A stretch of 64,000 bases of DNA, taken from the NCBI GenBank assembly GCA_041913905.1, contig JAYSEK010000002.1:124001-188000 (forward strand), written 5' to 3'. The stretch's first letter is position 1; the number at the start of each line of letters is the position of its first letter. The notes beneath the pieces are model-generated. The model had not been told where the DNA came from. It did no database searches and saw nothing but the letters and a program-made list of their open reading frames with translations. Positions 32,493-40,944 of this stretch are shown piece after piece. The stretch is from Roseateles_B sp041913905. Lineage in GTDB: Bacteria; Pseudomonadota; Gammaproteobacteria; Burkholderiales; Burkholderiaceae_C. The position numbers were made by a program, and so were the translations under genes.

Positions 32493-33347
32493 TCAACCCT
32501 GGGCCACGGGACGGCGCGGGTCGGCCGACCATTCGCTCCAAGAACCGGGGTAGAGGCGTGAGCCCGGCAGCCCGGCATGTTCCATGGCCAGCAGGTTGTG
32601 GCAGGCGGTGACGCCCGAGCCGCACTGGTGCACGACTTCGGACGCGGCGAAAGGCGGCAGCAGGGCCTCGAACTCGGCGCGCAGCTGTTCGGCCGGCTTG
32701 AAGCGGCCGTCGCCCTGCAGGTTGTCCTTGAAGAAGCGGTTCAGGGCGCCGGGGATGTGGCCGGCCTGCTTGTCCAGGGGCTCGACCTCACCGCGGAAAC
32801 GTTCGCCGGCACGGGCATCCAGCAGTCGTACGCGCCCCAGGCTGGATTGCAGGGCGTCGGCGTTGATCGATGGAGCGATGGAGGCACTGGCCTGGAAGCG
32901 GCCGGGCCGGGCCTGTGGCGGCTCCGTGCTCAGGGCGCCGCCGGCCGCCTGCCAGGCCGCCAGGCCGCCATCCAGCACGGCCACGGCCTCATGGCCCAGC
33001 CAGCGCAGCATCCACCACAGGCGGGCGGCGTACATGCCACCTTGGCCGTCGTAGGCCACCACCTGCATGCCCGGCTCCAGTCCGAGGGCGGCCAGGCGCT
33101 GCGCAAAGCCGGCCGGTTCAGGCAAGGGATGGCGTCCGGTGAAGACCTGACCCTCGCCGGCCTTGGGGCCGCTCAAGTCGCGGTCCAGGTGGAGGTAATG
33201 GGCGCCGGGCAGATGGCCTTGCGCATAGGCGCGCTCGCCGGCGGTGCCGTCCGCCAGGTCGAAGCTGAGGTCGAGCAGCAGCAGCGGGCGGGCGGCGCCC
33301 ATCAGGGCTTGCAGATCCTGGGCACTGATCAGGGTGGTGTGGCTCAT
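32493..33347 (-). CDS. Thiosulfate/3-mercaptopyruvate sulfurtransferase (SseA-like)
   Basis: 284 residues with two rhodanese domains, the N-terminal inactive and the C-terminal bearing the catalytic Cys (C242) in the loop CGSGVTA, typical of 3-mercaptopyruvate-type enzymes. It transfers sulfane sulfur to cyanide or thiol acceptors. The first-domain motif HLPGAHYLHLDRDLSG and the second-domain HIPGALNRFF are conserved. Its ATG overlaps the stop of the EamA gene upstream by four bases (ATGA). Confidence 0.9.
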   Translation of the reverse strand: MSHTTLISAQDLQALMGAARPLLLLDLSFDLADGTAGERAYAQGHLPGAHYLHLDRDLSGPKAGEGQVFTGRHPLPEPAGFAQRLAALGLEPGMQVVAYDGQGGMYAARLWWMLRWLGHEAVAVLDGGLAAWQAAGGALSTEPPQARPGRFQASASIAPSINADALQSSLGRVRLLDARAGERFRGEVEPLDKQAGHIPGALNRFFKDNLQGDGRFKPAEQLRAEFEALLPPFAASEVVHQCGSGVTACHNLLAMEHAGLPGSRLYPGSWSEWSADPRRPVAQG

Positions 33348-34252
33348 GATTCGGTGGCGCTGTGGGGACTGTCGGACGGAATGCTGCGGCTGCGCAGCAG
33401 CGTGGCGGCGAAGCCCGCGCCGATGATCAGCAGCATGCCCAGTATCGCAGCCAGCTGCAGCGGCTCCTCGAATATCCAGACGCCGTAGAGGCAGGAGAAG
33501 ACGATGCCCAGGTACTGCAGGCTGGCGTTGACCAGGGTCTTGCCCCGGCGGTAGGCCGCCGTCATCAGCAGCTGCGCCGTGGTGGCGAGCAGGCCCACGG
33601 CCAGCAGCAAGCCCAGGCCGCGTGCCGTGTGTGCATGCCAGACCGTTGGCTGATGCCACTGCTCGGCCCAGTGCACCAGCGCGCCGGCCAGCGCGCCGGC
33701 CAGCGAGAAGTAGAAGACGATGCGGTACTCGGGTTCGCCCGCACGGCCCAGGGCCGTGACCTGCAGGTAGGCCATGGCCGCCAGCGTGCCCGCCAGCAGC
33801 CCGGCCAGGCCATACCAGGCCTGCTCCTGATGCATGCTGGGTCGCAGCACCAGGGCTACGCCCAGGAAGCCGGCCAGCACACAGGCGACCAGGCGGCCAT
33901 CCACGCGCCGGCTCACCATCAGCACGCTGCCGCCGATCAGGAACAGGGCCATCCAGACCGAGGACATGTAGTTCAGGGTCATGGCCGTGGGCAGGGGCAG
34001 CTTGCCGATGGCATAGAACCACAGCAGGAGGGCGGTCACGCCCGTCAGGCTGCGCCAGAAATGCATGGCCGGCACGGCGGTGCGCAGGCTCAGCCCGCGA
34101 GCCAGGACCAGACCCGTGACCATGGCCACGCCGATGAGGCCGCGGTACATGACGATCTCTCCTGCGCTGTAGTCGCTCGAGGCCAGCTTGACGCAGACCC
34201 CCATGGTGGCGAAGAGCAGGGTGGCCAGGGTCATCATCAGGGAAGCGGGCAT
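33344..34252 (-). CDS. EamA/DMT-family transporter
   Basis: 302 residues with ten hydrophobic segments and the internal duplication of drug/metabolite transporters (MTLATLLFATMGVCVKLASS; YRGLIGVAMVTGLVLARG). Such proteins export or import amino acids, nucleotides or drugs; the substrate is unknown. Its stop overlaps the sulfurtransferase start, so the two form an operon. Confidence 0.88.
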   Translation of the reverse strand: MPASLMMTLATLLFATMGVCVKLASSDYSAGEIVMYRGLIGVAMVTGLVLARGLSLRTAVPAMHFWRSLTGVTALLLWFYAIGKLPLPTAMTLNYMSSVWMALFLIGGSVLMVSRRVDGRLVACVLAGFLGVALVLRPSMHQEQAWYGLAGLLAGTLAAMAYLQVTALGRAGEPEYRIVFYFSLAGALAGALVHWAEQWHQPTVWHAHTARGLGLLLAVGLLATTAQLLMTAAYRRGKTLVNASLQYLGIVFSCLYGVWIFEEPLQLAAILGMLLIIGAGFAATLLRSRSIPSDSPHSATES

Positions 34253-34322
34253 TGTGGGGCGGCGACGAAGGAGTGGGAGGAAGATGGCAGGACGAAGGGG
34301 GCGCAGGATACCGGCAAAGAAA

Positions 34323-34354
34323 AACCGCCCAGGGCACGGGGCCGTTGGGCGGTT
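34323..34354 (-). terminator. Intrinsic terminator of the Rieske oxygenase gene
   Basis: AACCGCCCA pairs with TGGGCGGTT; on the minus strand the stem is followed by TTTCTTTG. It lies 28 bp after the stop of the oxygenase gene. Confidence 0.8.
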
Positions 34355-34381
34355 CGTGGACGCCGAGGCGCCGGGGTCTCG

Positions 34382-35488
34382 TCAGAATTTCATTTCGCGG
34401 CGATACCACTCGTGGAAGTGCTTCATGCCGTCTTCCATGGGGCTCTGGTAGGGGCCGACCTCGTTGTCGCCGCGGTCCATCAGGGCCTTGCGGCCCCAGT
34501 CCATGCGCAGCGCGATCTCGTCGTCCTCGATGCAGGTCTCCATGTAGGCGGCCTGGTTGGCTTCGACGAACTCGCGTTCGAAGGCCGCGATTTCCTCGGG
34601 GTAATAGAACTCGACGATGTTGGTCGTCTTCTGCGGGCCCTTGGGATGCAGCGTGGAAACCACCAGCACATGCGGGTACCACTCGACCATGATGTGCGGG
34701 TACAGCGTCAGCCAGATCGCGCCCTGCTCGGGGGGCTGGCCGTTGCGGAAGCCCAGCACCTGCTCGTGCCACTTCTTGTAGACCGGCGAGCCGGGCGTCC
34801 TGAGGTCCTTGTGGATGCCCACGGTCTGCACCGAATGGTTGCTGCCGAACTCCCAGGCGAGGTCATCGCAGGTCACGAACTGGCCCAGGCCGGGGTGGAA
34901 GGGCCCGACGTGGTAGTCCTCCAGGTAGACCTCGATGAAGGTCTTCCAGTTGTAGTCGCATTCGTGCACGTGGACCTTGTCCAGCACGTAGCCGTTGAAG
35001 TCCAGGTCCCGGGCCTTGGCGATGCGGGAAAGCTCGCCGGCGATGTCCCGCCCGTTGTCCTCGAACAGCAGGCCGTTCCATTCGCGCAGCTTGTAGCGGT
35101 TCAGGTGCTGGCAGGGGTCGTGGTCGAAATGCGGGGCGCCGATCAGCGTGCCCCTGAGGTCGTAGGTCCAGCGGTGCAGCGGACAGACGATGTTGCTCCT
35201 GGTGTTGCCGCGGCCGCGCAGCATCACGGCCTGCCGGTGCCGGCAGACGTTGGAGATCAGCTCGATGCCTTCGGGCGTGCGCACCAGGGCGCGGCCTTCA
35301 CCTTCCTGGGGCAGGGCGTGGTAGTCGCCGACCTCGGGCACGCTCAGGGCATGGCCGAGGTAGCGCGGGCCGGGCTGGAAGATGAGTTCGAGTTCCCTGC
35401 GGAACAAGCCCTCGTCGAAATAGGAGGAAACGGGCAGCTGGGTGATGCTGCTGTCAAGCGCTGAGAGAGTGAGGCTCAGGTCGGACAT
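34382..35488 (-). CDS. Rieske-type aromatic ring-hydroxylating oxygenase, alpha-subunit family
   Basis: 368 residues. The Rieske [2Fe-2S] ligands are C82-R-H84 (NVCRHRQAVML) and C102-P-L-H105 (VCPLHRWTYD). The mononuclear iron site is seen in LEDYHVGPFHPGL (H194, H199), with an Asp near 323–331 completing the triad. No beta subunit, ferredoxin or reductase is adjacent, so electrons come from elsewhere. The group includes demethylases and choline/carnitine-type monooxygenases; substrate unknown. The start MSDLSLTLSALD is at 35488. The upstream leader has a strong terminator. Confidence 0.9.
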   Translation of the reverse strand: MSDLSLTLSALDSSITQLPVSSYFDEGLFRRELELIFQPGPRYLGHALSVPEVGDYHALPQEGEGRALVRTPEGIELISNVCRHRQAVMLRGRGNTRSNIVCPLHRWTYDLRGTLIGAPHFDHDPCQHLNRYKLREWNGLLFEDNGRDIAGELSRIAKARDLDFNGYVLDKVHVHECDYNWKTFIEVYLEDYHVGPFHPGLGQFVTCDDLAWEFGSNHSVQTVGIHKDLRTPGSPVYKKWHEQVLGFRNGQPPEQGAIWLTLYPHIMVEWYPHVLVVSTLHPKGPQKTTNIVEFYYPEEIAAFEREFVEANQAAYMETCIEDDEIALRMDWGRKALMDRGDNEVGPYQSPMEDGMKHFHEWYRREMKF

Positions 35489-35576
35489 GATCCAAGAGGG
35501 TCTCCAAGAAACCAATGTCAACCCCCCGGGCCCGTCATCAGGGCGGTTGCATCAGATGCGAGGCCGGGTTTGTGTC

Positions 35577-35646
35577 AAAAAGCCCGGCTGATCGCAGGGC
35601 GATCCCGGGCTCCCGAGGTCCGCGCCCACTTGGGGCGACGGGCGAG
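35577..35646 (-). ncRNA. Candidate short RNA or attenuator upstream of the Rieske gene
   Basis: On the minus strand a -10-like TACAAT (35658–35653) is followed by about 35 nt and a very strong hairpin: AGCCCGGG-GATCGC-cct-GCGATC-(AG)-CCGGGCT with TTTTTGAC after it. The stem is 13 bp with a 2-nt bulge. A transcript would be about 70 nt, ending about 90 nt before the Rieske start. It could be a small RNA or a riboswitch-like leader; no known family was recognised. The -35 is weak. Confidence 0.4.
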
Positions 35647-35762
35647 GGCGGGATTGTACCCGGGCTGCGGCAGGGTCGTTCGATGAGCAGGATCAGGCCT
35701 CAGGGACTTTCCTGGTTACATTGCTCCAGCCCCGCCCCGTTCGGGGCATGCGGGCGCCCCAC

Positions 35763-35768
35763 TACAAT
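35763..35768 (+). promoter_or_regulatory. -10-like box before xseB
   Basis: TACAAT, 18 nt upstream of ATG 35787, with T-rich sequence between and no Shine-Dalgarno. No good -35 was found. It probably drives xseB–ispA–dxs. Confidence 0.4.
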
Positions 35769-35786
35769 GCCGTTTTTGCATTTTTT

Positions 35787-36056
35787 ATGAGCAAAGCCAC
35801 AGCGACTCCGCCTCAGGTCTCCGGACGCTCCGACAGCGCTGGAGAAGCACAGGATCTCAGCTACGAGCAGGCGCTCGACGAGCTGGAGCGACTCGTGGCA
35901 GCCATGGAAGCGGGGCAGCTGCCCCTGGACCAGTTACTTGGCAGTTACCGACGGGGCGCGGAACTCCTGGCCCTGTGCCGGGATCGTCTGCAGGCCGTCG
36001 AGCAGCAGGTCAAAGTGCTGGAGACGGGCGAAATGCGTCCGTGGGAGGACGAATAA
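35787..36056 (+). CDS. xseB: Exodeoxyribonuclease VII small subunit
   Basis: 89 residues; the conserved small-subunit core is SYEQALDELERLVAAMEAGQ followed by LGSYRRGAELLALCRDRL and the KVLETGEM tail. It assembles with XseA (not in this window) into exonuclease VII, which trims single-stranded DNA. The ATG at 35787 follows a T-run and has no Shine-Dalgarno. It is 2 bp before ispA, the arrangement common in proteobacteria. Confidence 0.93.
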   Translation: MSKATATPPQVSGRSDSAGEAQDLSYEQALDELERLVAAMEAGQLPLDQLLGSYRRGAELLALCRDRLQAVEQQVKVLETGEMRPWEDE

Positions 36057-36058
36057 GA

Positions 36059-36946
36059 ATGGATGCAGGCGTGTTTGATCAGTGGGCCGCGCGCAGTCTG
36101 GCGCAGGTGGAACAGGCATTGGATGAATGGACGCCGGCGGATGCCCCGGCAGGTCTGGGCGAGGCCATGCGATACGCCGTGCTCGGTGCCGGCAAGCGGC
36201 TTCGCCCGCTGCTGGTGCTGGCCGCCGCCGAGGCGGCCGCCGCACAAGGCGAGGCCGCACTGCGTGCCGCCTGCGCCGTCGAGCTGATCCACGCCTATTC
36301 GCTGGTCCATGACGACATGCCCTGCATGGACAACGACGTGCTGCGCCGTGGCAAGCCCACCGTGCACGTGCAGTTCGGCGAAGCCCAGGCCATGCTGGCC
36401 GGCGACGCCATGCAGGCCCTGGCCTTCGAGGTGCTGACGCCCGATGGCGGCATGGACGCCGCTCTGCAGGCGCGCCTGTGCCGTCTGCTGGCCCGGGCTT
36501 CCGGCCACGCGGGCATGGCCGGCGGCCAGGCCATCGACCTGGCCAGCATCGGCAAGGCGCTCGACGAGCGCGAGCTGCGCGACATGCACCGCCGCAAGAC
36601 CGGCGTGCTGCTGCAGGCCAGCGTGCTGATGGGGGCGGCCTGCGGCGATGTGTCCGAGCCGGGCTGGCAGGCGCTGAGCGACTACGGCGCTGCGCTGGGG
36701 CTGGCCTTCCAGGTGGTCGATGACATCCTGGACGTCACGCAGGATTCCTCCGTGCTGGGCAAGACGGCGGGCAAGGACCAGGCCTGCGACAAGCCCACCT
36801 ATGTCAGCCTGCTGGGCCTGGACGGCGCACGCACCTATGCCGAGCAACTGCGCGGCAAGGCCCATGCGGCGCTGGCTGCCAGCGGGCTGGAGAACACGGC
36901 CTGGCTCAGCGTGCTGGCCGACAAGGTCGTGGACCGCGACAACTGA
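36059..36946 (+). CDS. ispA: Farnesyl diphosphate synthase (polyprenyl synthetase)
   Basis: 295 residues. It condenses IPP with DMAPP and GPP to give farnesyl diphosphate. Both aspartate-rich motifs are present: VHDDMPCMDND and FQVVDDILDV, with GKRLRPLLVL and the GGQAID segment. The length fits IspA. It starts 2 bp after the xseB stop and is followed 27 bp later by dxs, so isoprenoid genes are grouped. Confidence 0.95.
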   Translation: MDAGVFDQWAARSLAQVEQALDEWTPADAPAGLGEAMRYAVLGAGKRLRPLLVLAAAEAAAAQGEAALRAACAVELIHAYSLVHDDMPCMDNDVLRRGKPTVHVQFGEAQAMLAGDAMQALAFEVLTPDGGMDAALQARLCRLLARASGHAGMAGGQAIDLASIGKALDERELRDMHRRKTGVLLQASVLMGAACGDVSEPGWQALSDYGAALGLAFQVVDDILDVTQDSSVLGKTAGKDQACDKPTYVSLLGLDGARTYAEQLRGKAHAALAASGLENTAWLSVLADKVVDRDN

Positions 36947-36973
36947 CCCCAAGAAGAAGAGCAGGGTTCCCCC

Positions 36974-38896
36974 ATGAGCTTTCCCTTGTTGCAGACCATC
37001 GACAGCCCCGCCGACCTGCGCCGCCTGCCGCGCGCGCAGCTCAAGCAGCTCGCCGACGAACTGCGTGCCTACGTGCTGGAGAGCGTGTCCAAGACGGGGG
37101 GGCATCTGGGCTCCAACCTGGGCACGGTCGAGCTGACGGTGGCGCTGCACTATGTGTTCAACACGCCGGAAGACCGCCTGGTCTGGGACGTGGGCCACCA
37201 GACCTATCCGCACAAGGTCCTGACGGGCCGCCGGGACCGCATGCCGGGTCTGCGCCAGCTGGGCGGCATCAGCGGCTTTCCGCGCCGCGACGAGAGCGAA
37301 TACGACACCTTCGGCACCGGCCACTCCTCGACCTCGATCTCTGCGGCCCACGGCATGGCCATGGCGGCCAAGCTCAAGGGCGAGAACCGCAAGGCCGTGG
37401 CCATCATCGGCGACGGCGCCATGACCGCGGGCATGGCCTTCGAGGCACTGAACAACGCCGGCGTGGCCCATGGCGGCCTGATGGGCGACGTGCTGGTGAT
37501 CCTGAACGACAACGACATGTCGATCAGCCCGCCCGTCGGCGCTCTCAACAAGTACCTGGCCCGCCTGATGAGCGGCAGCTTCTACGCCGCCGCGCGCGAA
37601 GGTGCCAAGAGCGTGCTCAAGAACACGCCGCTGTACGAGTTCGCCCGCCGCTTCGAGGAGCACACCAAGGGCATGGTGGTGCCCGGCACCATCTTCGAGG
37701 AGTTCGGCTTCAACTACGTCGGCCCCATCGACGGCCACGATCTTGATTCACTGATTCCCACGCTGGAGAACCTGCGCGACCGCAGCGGCCCGCAGTTCCT
37801 GCACGTGGTGACCAAGAAGGGCGCCGGCTACAAGCTGGCCGAAGCCGACCCGGTCAAGTACCACGCCGCCTCGGGCAAGTTCGACCCGGCCGTGGGCTTC
37901 GTCAAGTCAGCGGCGCCGGCCAAGCCGACCTTCACCCAGATCTTCGGCGAATGGCTCTGCGACATGGCCGAGCAGGACGAACGCCTGGTGGGCATCACGC
38001 CCGCCATGCGCGAGGGCTCGGGCATGGTGGAGTTCCACAAGCGCTTTCCCACCCGCTATCACGACGTGGGCATCGCCGAGCAGCATTCGGTGACCTTTGC
38101 CGCCGGCCTGGCGTGCGAAGGCCTGAAGCCGGTGGTGGCCATCTACTCGACCTTCCTGCAGCGCGCCTACGACCAGCTGATCCACGACGTGGCGCTGCAG
38201 AACCTGGACGTGCTCTTCGCGCTGGACCGCGCCGGGCTGGTCGGAGCCGACGGCGCCACGCATGCCGGCAACTACGACATCGCCTTCACCCGCTGCATCC
38301 CCTTGATGAGCGTGCTGACGCCGGCCGACGAAAACGAATGCCGCCAGGCGCTCTACACCGGCTACCAGCATGTGGGGCCCGTGACCGTGCGCTACCCGCG
38401 CGGTTCGGGCGTAGGCACGCCCATCCAGAAGGACATGCAGGCCTGGCCCTGGGGCAAGGGCGAGCTGCGGCGCGAATCGAGCAAGCCGCAAGGCCGTGCG
38501 GGCGCCCCGCGCATTGCCATCCTGGCCTTCGGCACGGTGCTGTATCCGGCCCTGCAGGCGGCCGAGCAGCTGGATGCGACGGTGGCCAATATGCGCTTCG
38601 TCAAACCCCTGGACATCGAGCTGGTCCGCCAGCTGGCCGAGAGCCACGATGCGCTGGTGACGGTGGAGGAAGGCTGCATCATGGGCGGTGCAGGCAGCGC
38701 GGTGATGGAGTCCCTGCAGTCCATGGGCCTGAACCTGCCGGTGCTGCAGCTGGGCCTGCCCGACCAGTTCATCGAGCATGGCGATCCGGTCAAGCTGATG
38801 GCGCAATGCGGGCTGGACGCCACGGGCATTGCCCAGTCCATCCTTCAGCGCTTCGGCGCCCGCCCTGAGCTCCTGCGTCCGGCCGCGAACGAGTGA
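36974..38896 (+). CDS. dxs: 1-deoxy-D-xylulose-5-phosphate synthase
   Basis: 640 residues, the usual length. Thiamine-diphosphate enzyme condensing pyruvate and glyceraldehyde-3-phosphate, the first step of the MEP pathway and a precursor step for thiamine and pyridoxal. Motifs are GTGHSSTSISAA, the TPP-binding GDGAMTAGMAFEALNNAG, and the transketolase centre YHDVGIAEQHSVTFAAGLA. It is in line with ispA and xseB. Confidence 0.96.
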   Translation: MSFPLLQTIDSPADLRRLPRAQLKQLADELRAYVLESVSKTGGHLGSNLGTVELTVALHYVFNTPEDRLVWDVGHQTYPHKVLTGRRDRMPGLRQLGGISGFPRRDESEYDTFGTGHSSTSISAAHGMAMAAKLKGENRKAVAIIGDGAMTAGMAFEALNNAGVAHGGLMGDVLVILNDNDMSISPPVGALNKYLARLMSGSFYAAAREGAKSVLKNTPLYEFARRFEEHTKGMVVPGTIFEEFGFNYVGPIDGHDLDSLIPTLENLRDRSGPQFLHVVTKKGAGYKLAEADPVKYHAASGKFDPAVGFVKSAAPAKPTFTQIFGEWLCDMAEQDERLVGITPAMREGSGMVEFHKRFPTRYHDVGIAEQHSVTFAAGLACEGLKPVVAIYSTFLQRAYDQLIHDVALQNLDVLFALDRAGLVGADGATHAGNYDIAFTRCIPLMSVLTPADENECRQALYTGYQHVGPVTVRYPRGSGVGTPIQKDMQAWPWGKGELRRESSKPQGRAGAPRIAILAFGTVLYPALQAAEQLDATVANMRFVKPLDIELVRQLAESHDALVTVEEGCIMGGAGSAVMESLQSMGLNLPVLQLGLPDQFIEHGDPVKLMAQCGLDATGIAQSILQRFGARPELLRPAANE

Positions 38897-39063
38897 GTCG
38901 GCGGGTGGGCGGGGGCGCCTGAATCTCCGTCAGAACCCCGCCTGAACCTCCGCCCGAAATCACGCGGCGGGCTACTTTAGAGACCTTGCCCGCACAGGCT
39001 TCGCCTGGACATGTCATGCTTGCGGCTTCCGGTGCTCTTTCTGGCCGGCCGTTTCCCTGTCTT

Positions 39064-39858
39064 ATGAATCAAGTCACCAGCAGCCTCCACATCCCCGACA
39101 CCCAGAGCGAGCGCGACGAGCGTCATCTCGTGATCCAGCGCGTGGGCGTCAAGGACGTACGCTATCCCCTGCAGCTGCGCCTGGGCCGGGACACACAGCC
39201 CACCGTCGGGAGCTGGACGCTGGACGTGATGCTGCCGGCGGAGAAGAAGGGCACCCACATGTCCCGCTTCGTGGCCTGGCTGGACGCGCTGAAGGAGCCG
39301 CTGGATGCCACCGCGCTGCGCTGCCTGCACGAGCAGATGCTGGCGAAGCTGGAGGCGCGTGACGGTCGCATCGAGGTGCGCTTCACCTTCTTCCTGCGCA
39401 AGCGCGCGCCGGTCTCGGGCATCGAGAGCCTGCTGGACTACCAAGGCGCGTTCATCACCGAGACCCGGGATGGCCGCACGCGCGTCTGGCTGGAGATCGC
39501 CGCACCGGTGAAGAGCCTGTGCCCCTGCTCCAAGGAAATCTCCGACTACGGCGCGCACAACCAGCGCTCCCTGGTCACCATCCGCGTCGAACTGCTGGAC
39601 GACAGCCTGGGCTTGGCCGAGCTGGTGCGCGTGGCCGAGCAAAGCGCCTCCAGCGAGATCTGGCCGCTGCTCAAGCGCGCCGACGAGAAGTGGATCACCG
39701 AGCACGCCTACGAGAACCCCAAGTTCGTCGAGGATCTGGTGCGTGACGTCGCGCTGCGCCTGAATGCCGAGCCACGCATCGGCGCCTACCGGGCCGAGGT
39801 CGAGAACTTCGAGTCCATCCACAACCACAGCGCCTACGCCTGCATCGAGCGCGGCTGA
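39064..39858 (+). CDS. folE2: GTP cyclohydrolase FolE2
   Basis: 264 residues of the type IB GTP cyclohydrolase, which opens GTP to dihydroneopterin triphosphate for folate or queuosine precursors without strict zinc need. Motifs are the active Cys in KSLCPCSKEISDYGAHNQRS and the family ends YENPKFVEDLVRDVA and ENFESIHNHSAYA. Start MNQVTSSLHIPD. Upstream 167 bp after dxs suggest its own promoter (CTACTTTAGAG region), not confirmed. Confidence 0.95.
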   Translation: MNQVTSSLHIPDTQSERDERHLVIQRVGVKDVRYPLQLRLGRDTQPTVGSWTLDVMLPAEKKGTHMSRFVAWLDALKEPLDATALRCLHEQMLAKLEARDGRIEVRFTFFLRKRAPVSGIESLLDYQGAFITETRDGRTRVWLEIAAPVKSLCPCSKEISDYGAHNQRSLVTIRVELLDDSLGLAELVRVAEQSASSEIWPLLKRADEKWITEHAYENPKFVEDLVRDVALRLNAEPRIGAYRAEVENFESIHNHSAYACIERG

Positions 39859-39892
39859 GCGCGCCATCGCCGGGCCCGGCCTTCTGCCGTGG

Positions 39893-39927
39893 CCTTCAGC
39901 CTTCAGCCTTCAGCCTTCAGCCTTCAG
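39893..39927. repeat. Heptanucleotide repeat CCTTCAG x5 at the lysR stop
   Basis: Five exact copies of CCTTCAG lie between folE2 and lysR. The lysR stop (39919–39917) falls inside the array near the 5' end of the coding strand, so copy-number change would not alter the protein. It is a likely slippage tract. Confidence 0.85.
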
Positions 39928-40837
39928 CCAGCGCCATTCGCATGTGCGCCGCCTCCTCGCGCAAAGCACGCTGGAGGGGCTGCAGCAGGCCATGGCGGCT
40001 GCGCAGCAGCGGCTGCACCAGGTAGACCCGGTAGGGTACCGATACAGCCATCCTTCGCAACTGCAGCCCCTGCCCGCTGAAGCGCAGCGCCGTCAGCGGG
40101 TTGAGGATGGACACCCCCAGGCCCTGGCGCACGCATTCGCAGATCGCGGCGGCGCTGTGCGTCTCCAGCTGCAGGCGGCGGGCAACGCCGGCTGCATCAA
40201 AGAGTGCGTCGAGCTGCTGGCGGTAGGGGTCGCGGCTGGCCAGGCTGATGAAGGCCTGGCCACGGAGGTCCGCCAGGCTCAAGCGCTCGCGCGCCAGCAG
40301 CGGATGGCCGTCCGGCAGCACGCAGACTTCATCCGCCTCGAACAGCAGCTCGCTTTGCGTGCCCGGCGGCGACTGCGCCTGCTCGGTCAGGCCCAGGTCA
40401 TAGCGTTGCTCGCTGAGCCATTCTTCCAGCAAGGGTGATTCCTGCGGCGTGATGCTGATGCGACCTTCAGGGGCCAGGTCTTGCCAGCGCCTGCAGGCGC
40501 CGGGCAGCAGGGCCTGCGTGAGGGCGGGCAGGCTCAGCACCTCCAGCACCGTGTCATGACCCTGGGCGAGGGCGCGAGCCCGTTGCACCACGCGATCCAG
40601 CCCGGCGTAGCTGCGCTGCACCTCCTCGAACAGGGCCAGTGCCGCCTGCGTGGGCTTGAGGCGGCCCCGCACGCGATCGAACAGCGCATAGCCCAGCAGG
40701 TACTCCAGCCGGGCCAACTCGCGGCTCAGCGTGGGCTGCGAGGTGTGCAGGCTGCGCGCGGCTTCGCTGACCCCACCGCTGAGCATCAGGGCTCGGAAGA
40801 TCTCGATGTGCCGATGGCTGATCAGCTCGTGGTTCAT
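39917..40837 (-). CDS. lysR: LysR-family regulator, probably the lysA activator
   Basis: 306 residues. A winged HTH (HIEIFRALMLSGGVSEAARS, then SQPTLSRELARLEYLLG) precedes a type 2 periplasmic-binding-like effector domain. It is divergent from lysA, the same arrangement as E. coli lysR/lysA, where LysR activates lysA and represses itself in response to diaminopimelate and lysine. The gene shares a 107-bp region with lysA that includes repeated palindromic motifs, one overlapping the start codon. The last residues end in a heptamer repeat. Confidence 0.9.
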   Translation of the reverse strand: MNHELISHRHIEIFRALMLSGGVSEAARSLHTSQPTLSRELARLEYLLGYALFDRVRGRLKPTQAALALFEEVQRSYAGLDRVVQRARALAQGHDTVLEVLSLPALTQALLPGACRRWQDLAPEGRISITPQESPLLEEWLSEQRYDLGLTEQAQSPPGTQSELLFEADEVCVLPDGHPLLARERLSLADLRGQAFISLASRDPYRQQLDALFDAAGVARRLQLETHSAAAICECVRQGLGVSILNPLTALRFSGQGLQLRRMAVSVPYRVYLVQPLLRSRHGLLQPLQRALREEAAHMRMALAEG

Positions 40838-40916
40838 GCTGCAAGCATATCAAGCATGAATGAATGGAGAACAAAATGCTATTTGCGGATATGGATAATC
40901 GTCGGCATGCTGCAAG
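40835..40916. promoter_or_regulatory. lysR–lysA divergent control region with repeated LysR-type sites
   Basis: CATGCT-N12-AGCATG (40835–40858) is an inverted repeat over the lysR start codon. The motif CATGCTGCAAG recurs exactly at 40835 and 40906, 71 bp apart. Geometry suits one repressing and one activating site for a LysR-type protein. Confidence 0.6.
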
Positions 40917-40944
40917 GCATTCCTGATCTAGCCCGGTGCCGACC

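Noticed and set aside
39893..39927. CCTTCAG x5 as a phase-variable switch for lysR
   Set aside because: The lysR stop lies in the array near its 5' end on the coding strand, and each unit restores the same stop, so copy-number change would not alter the protein.
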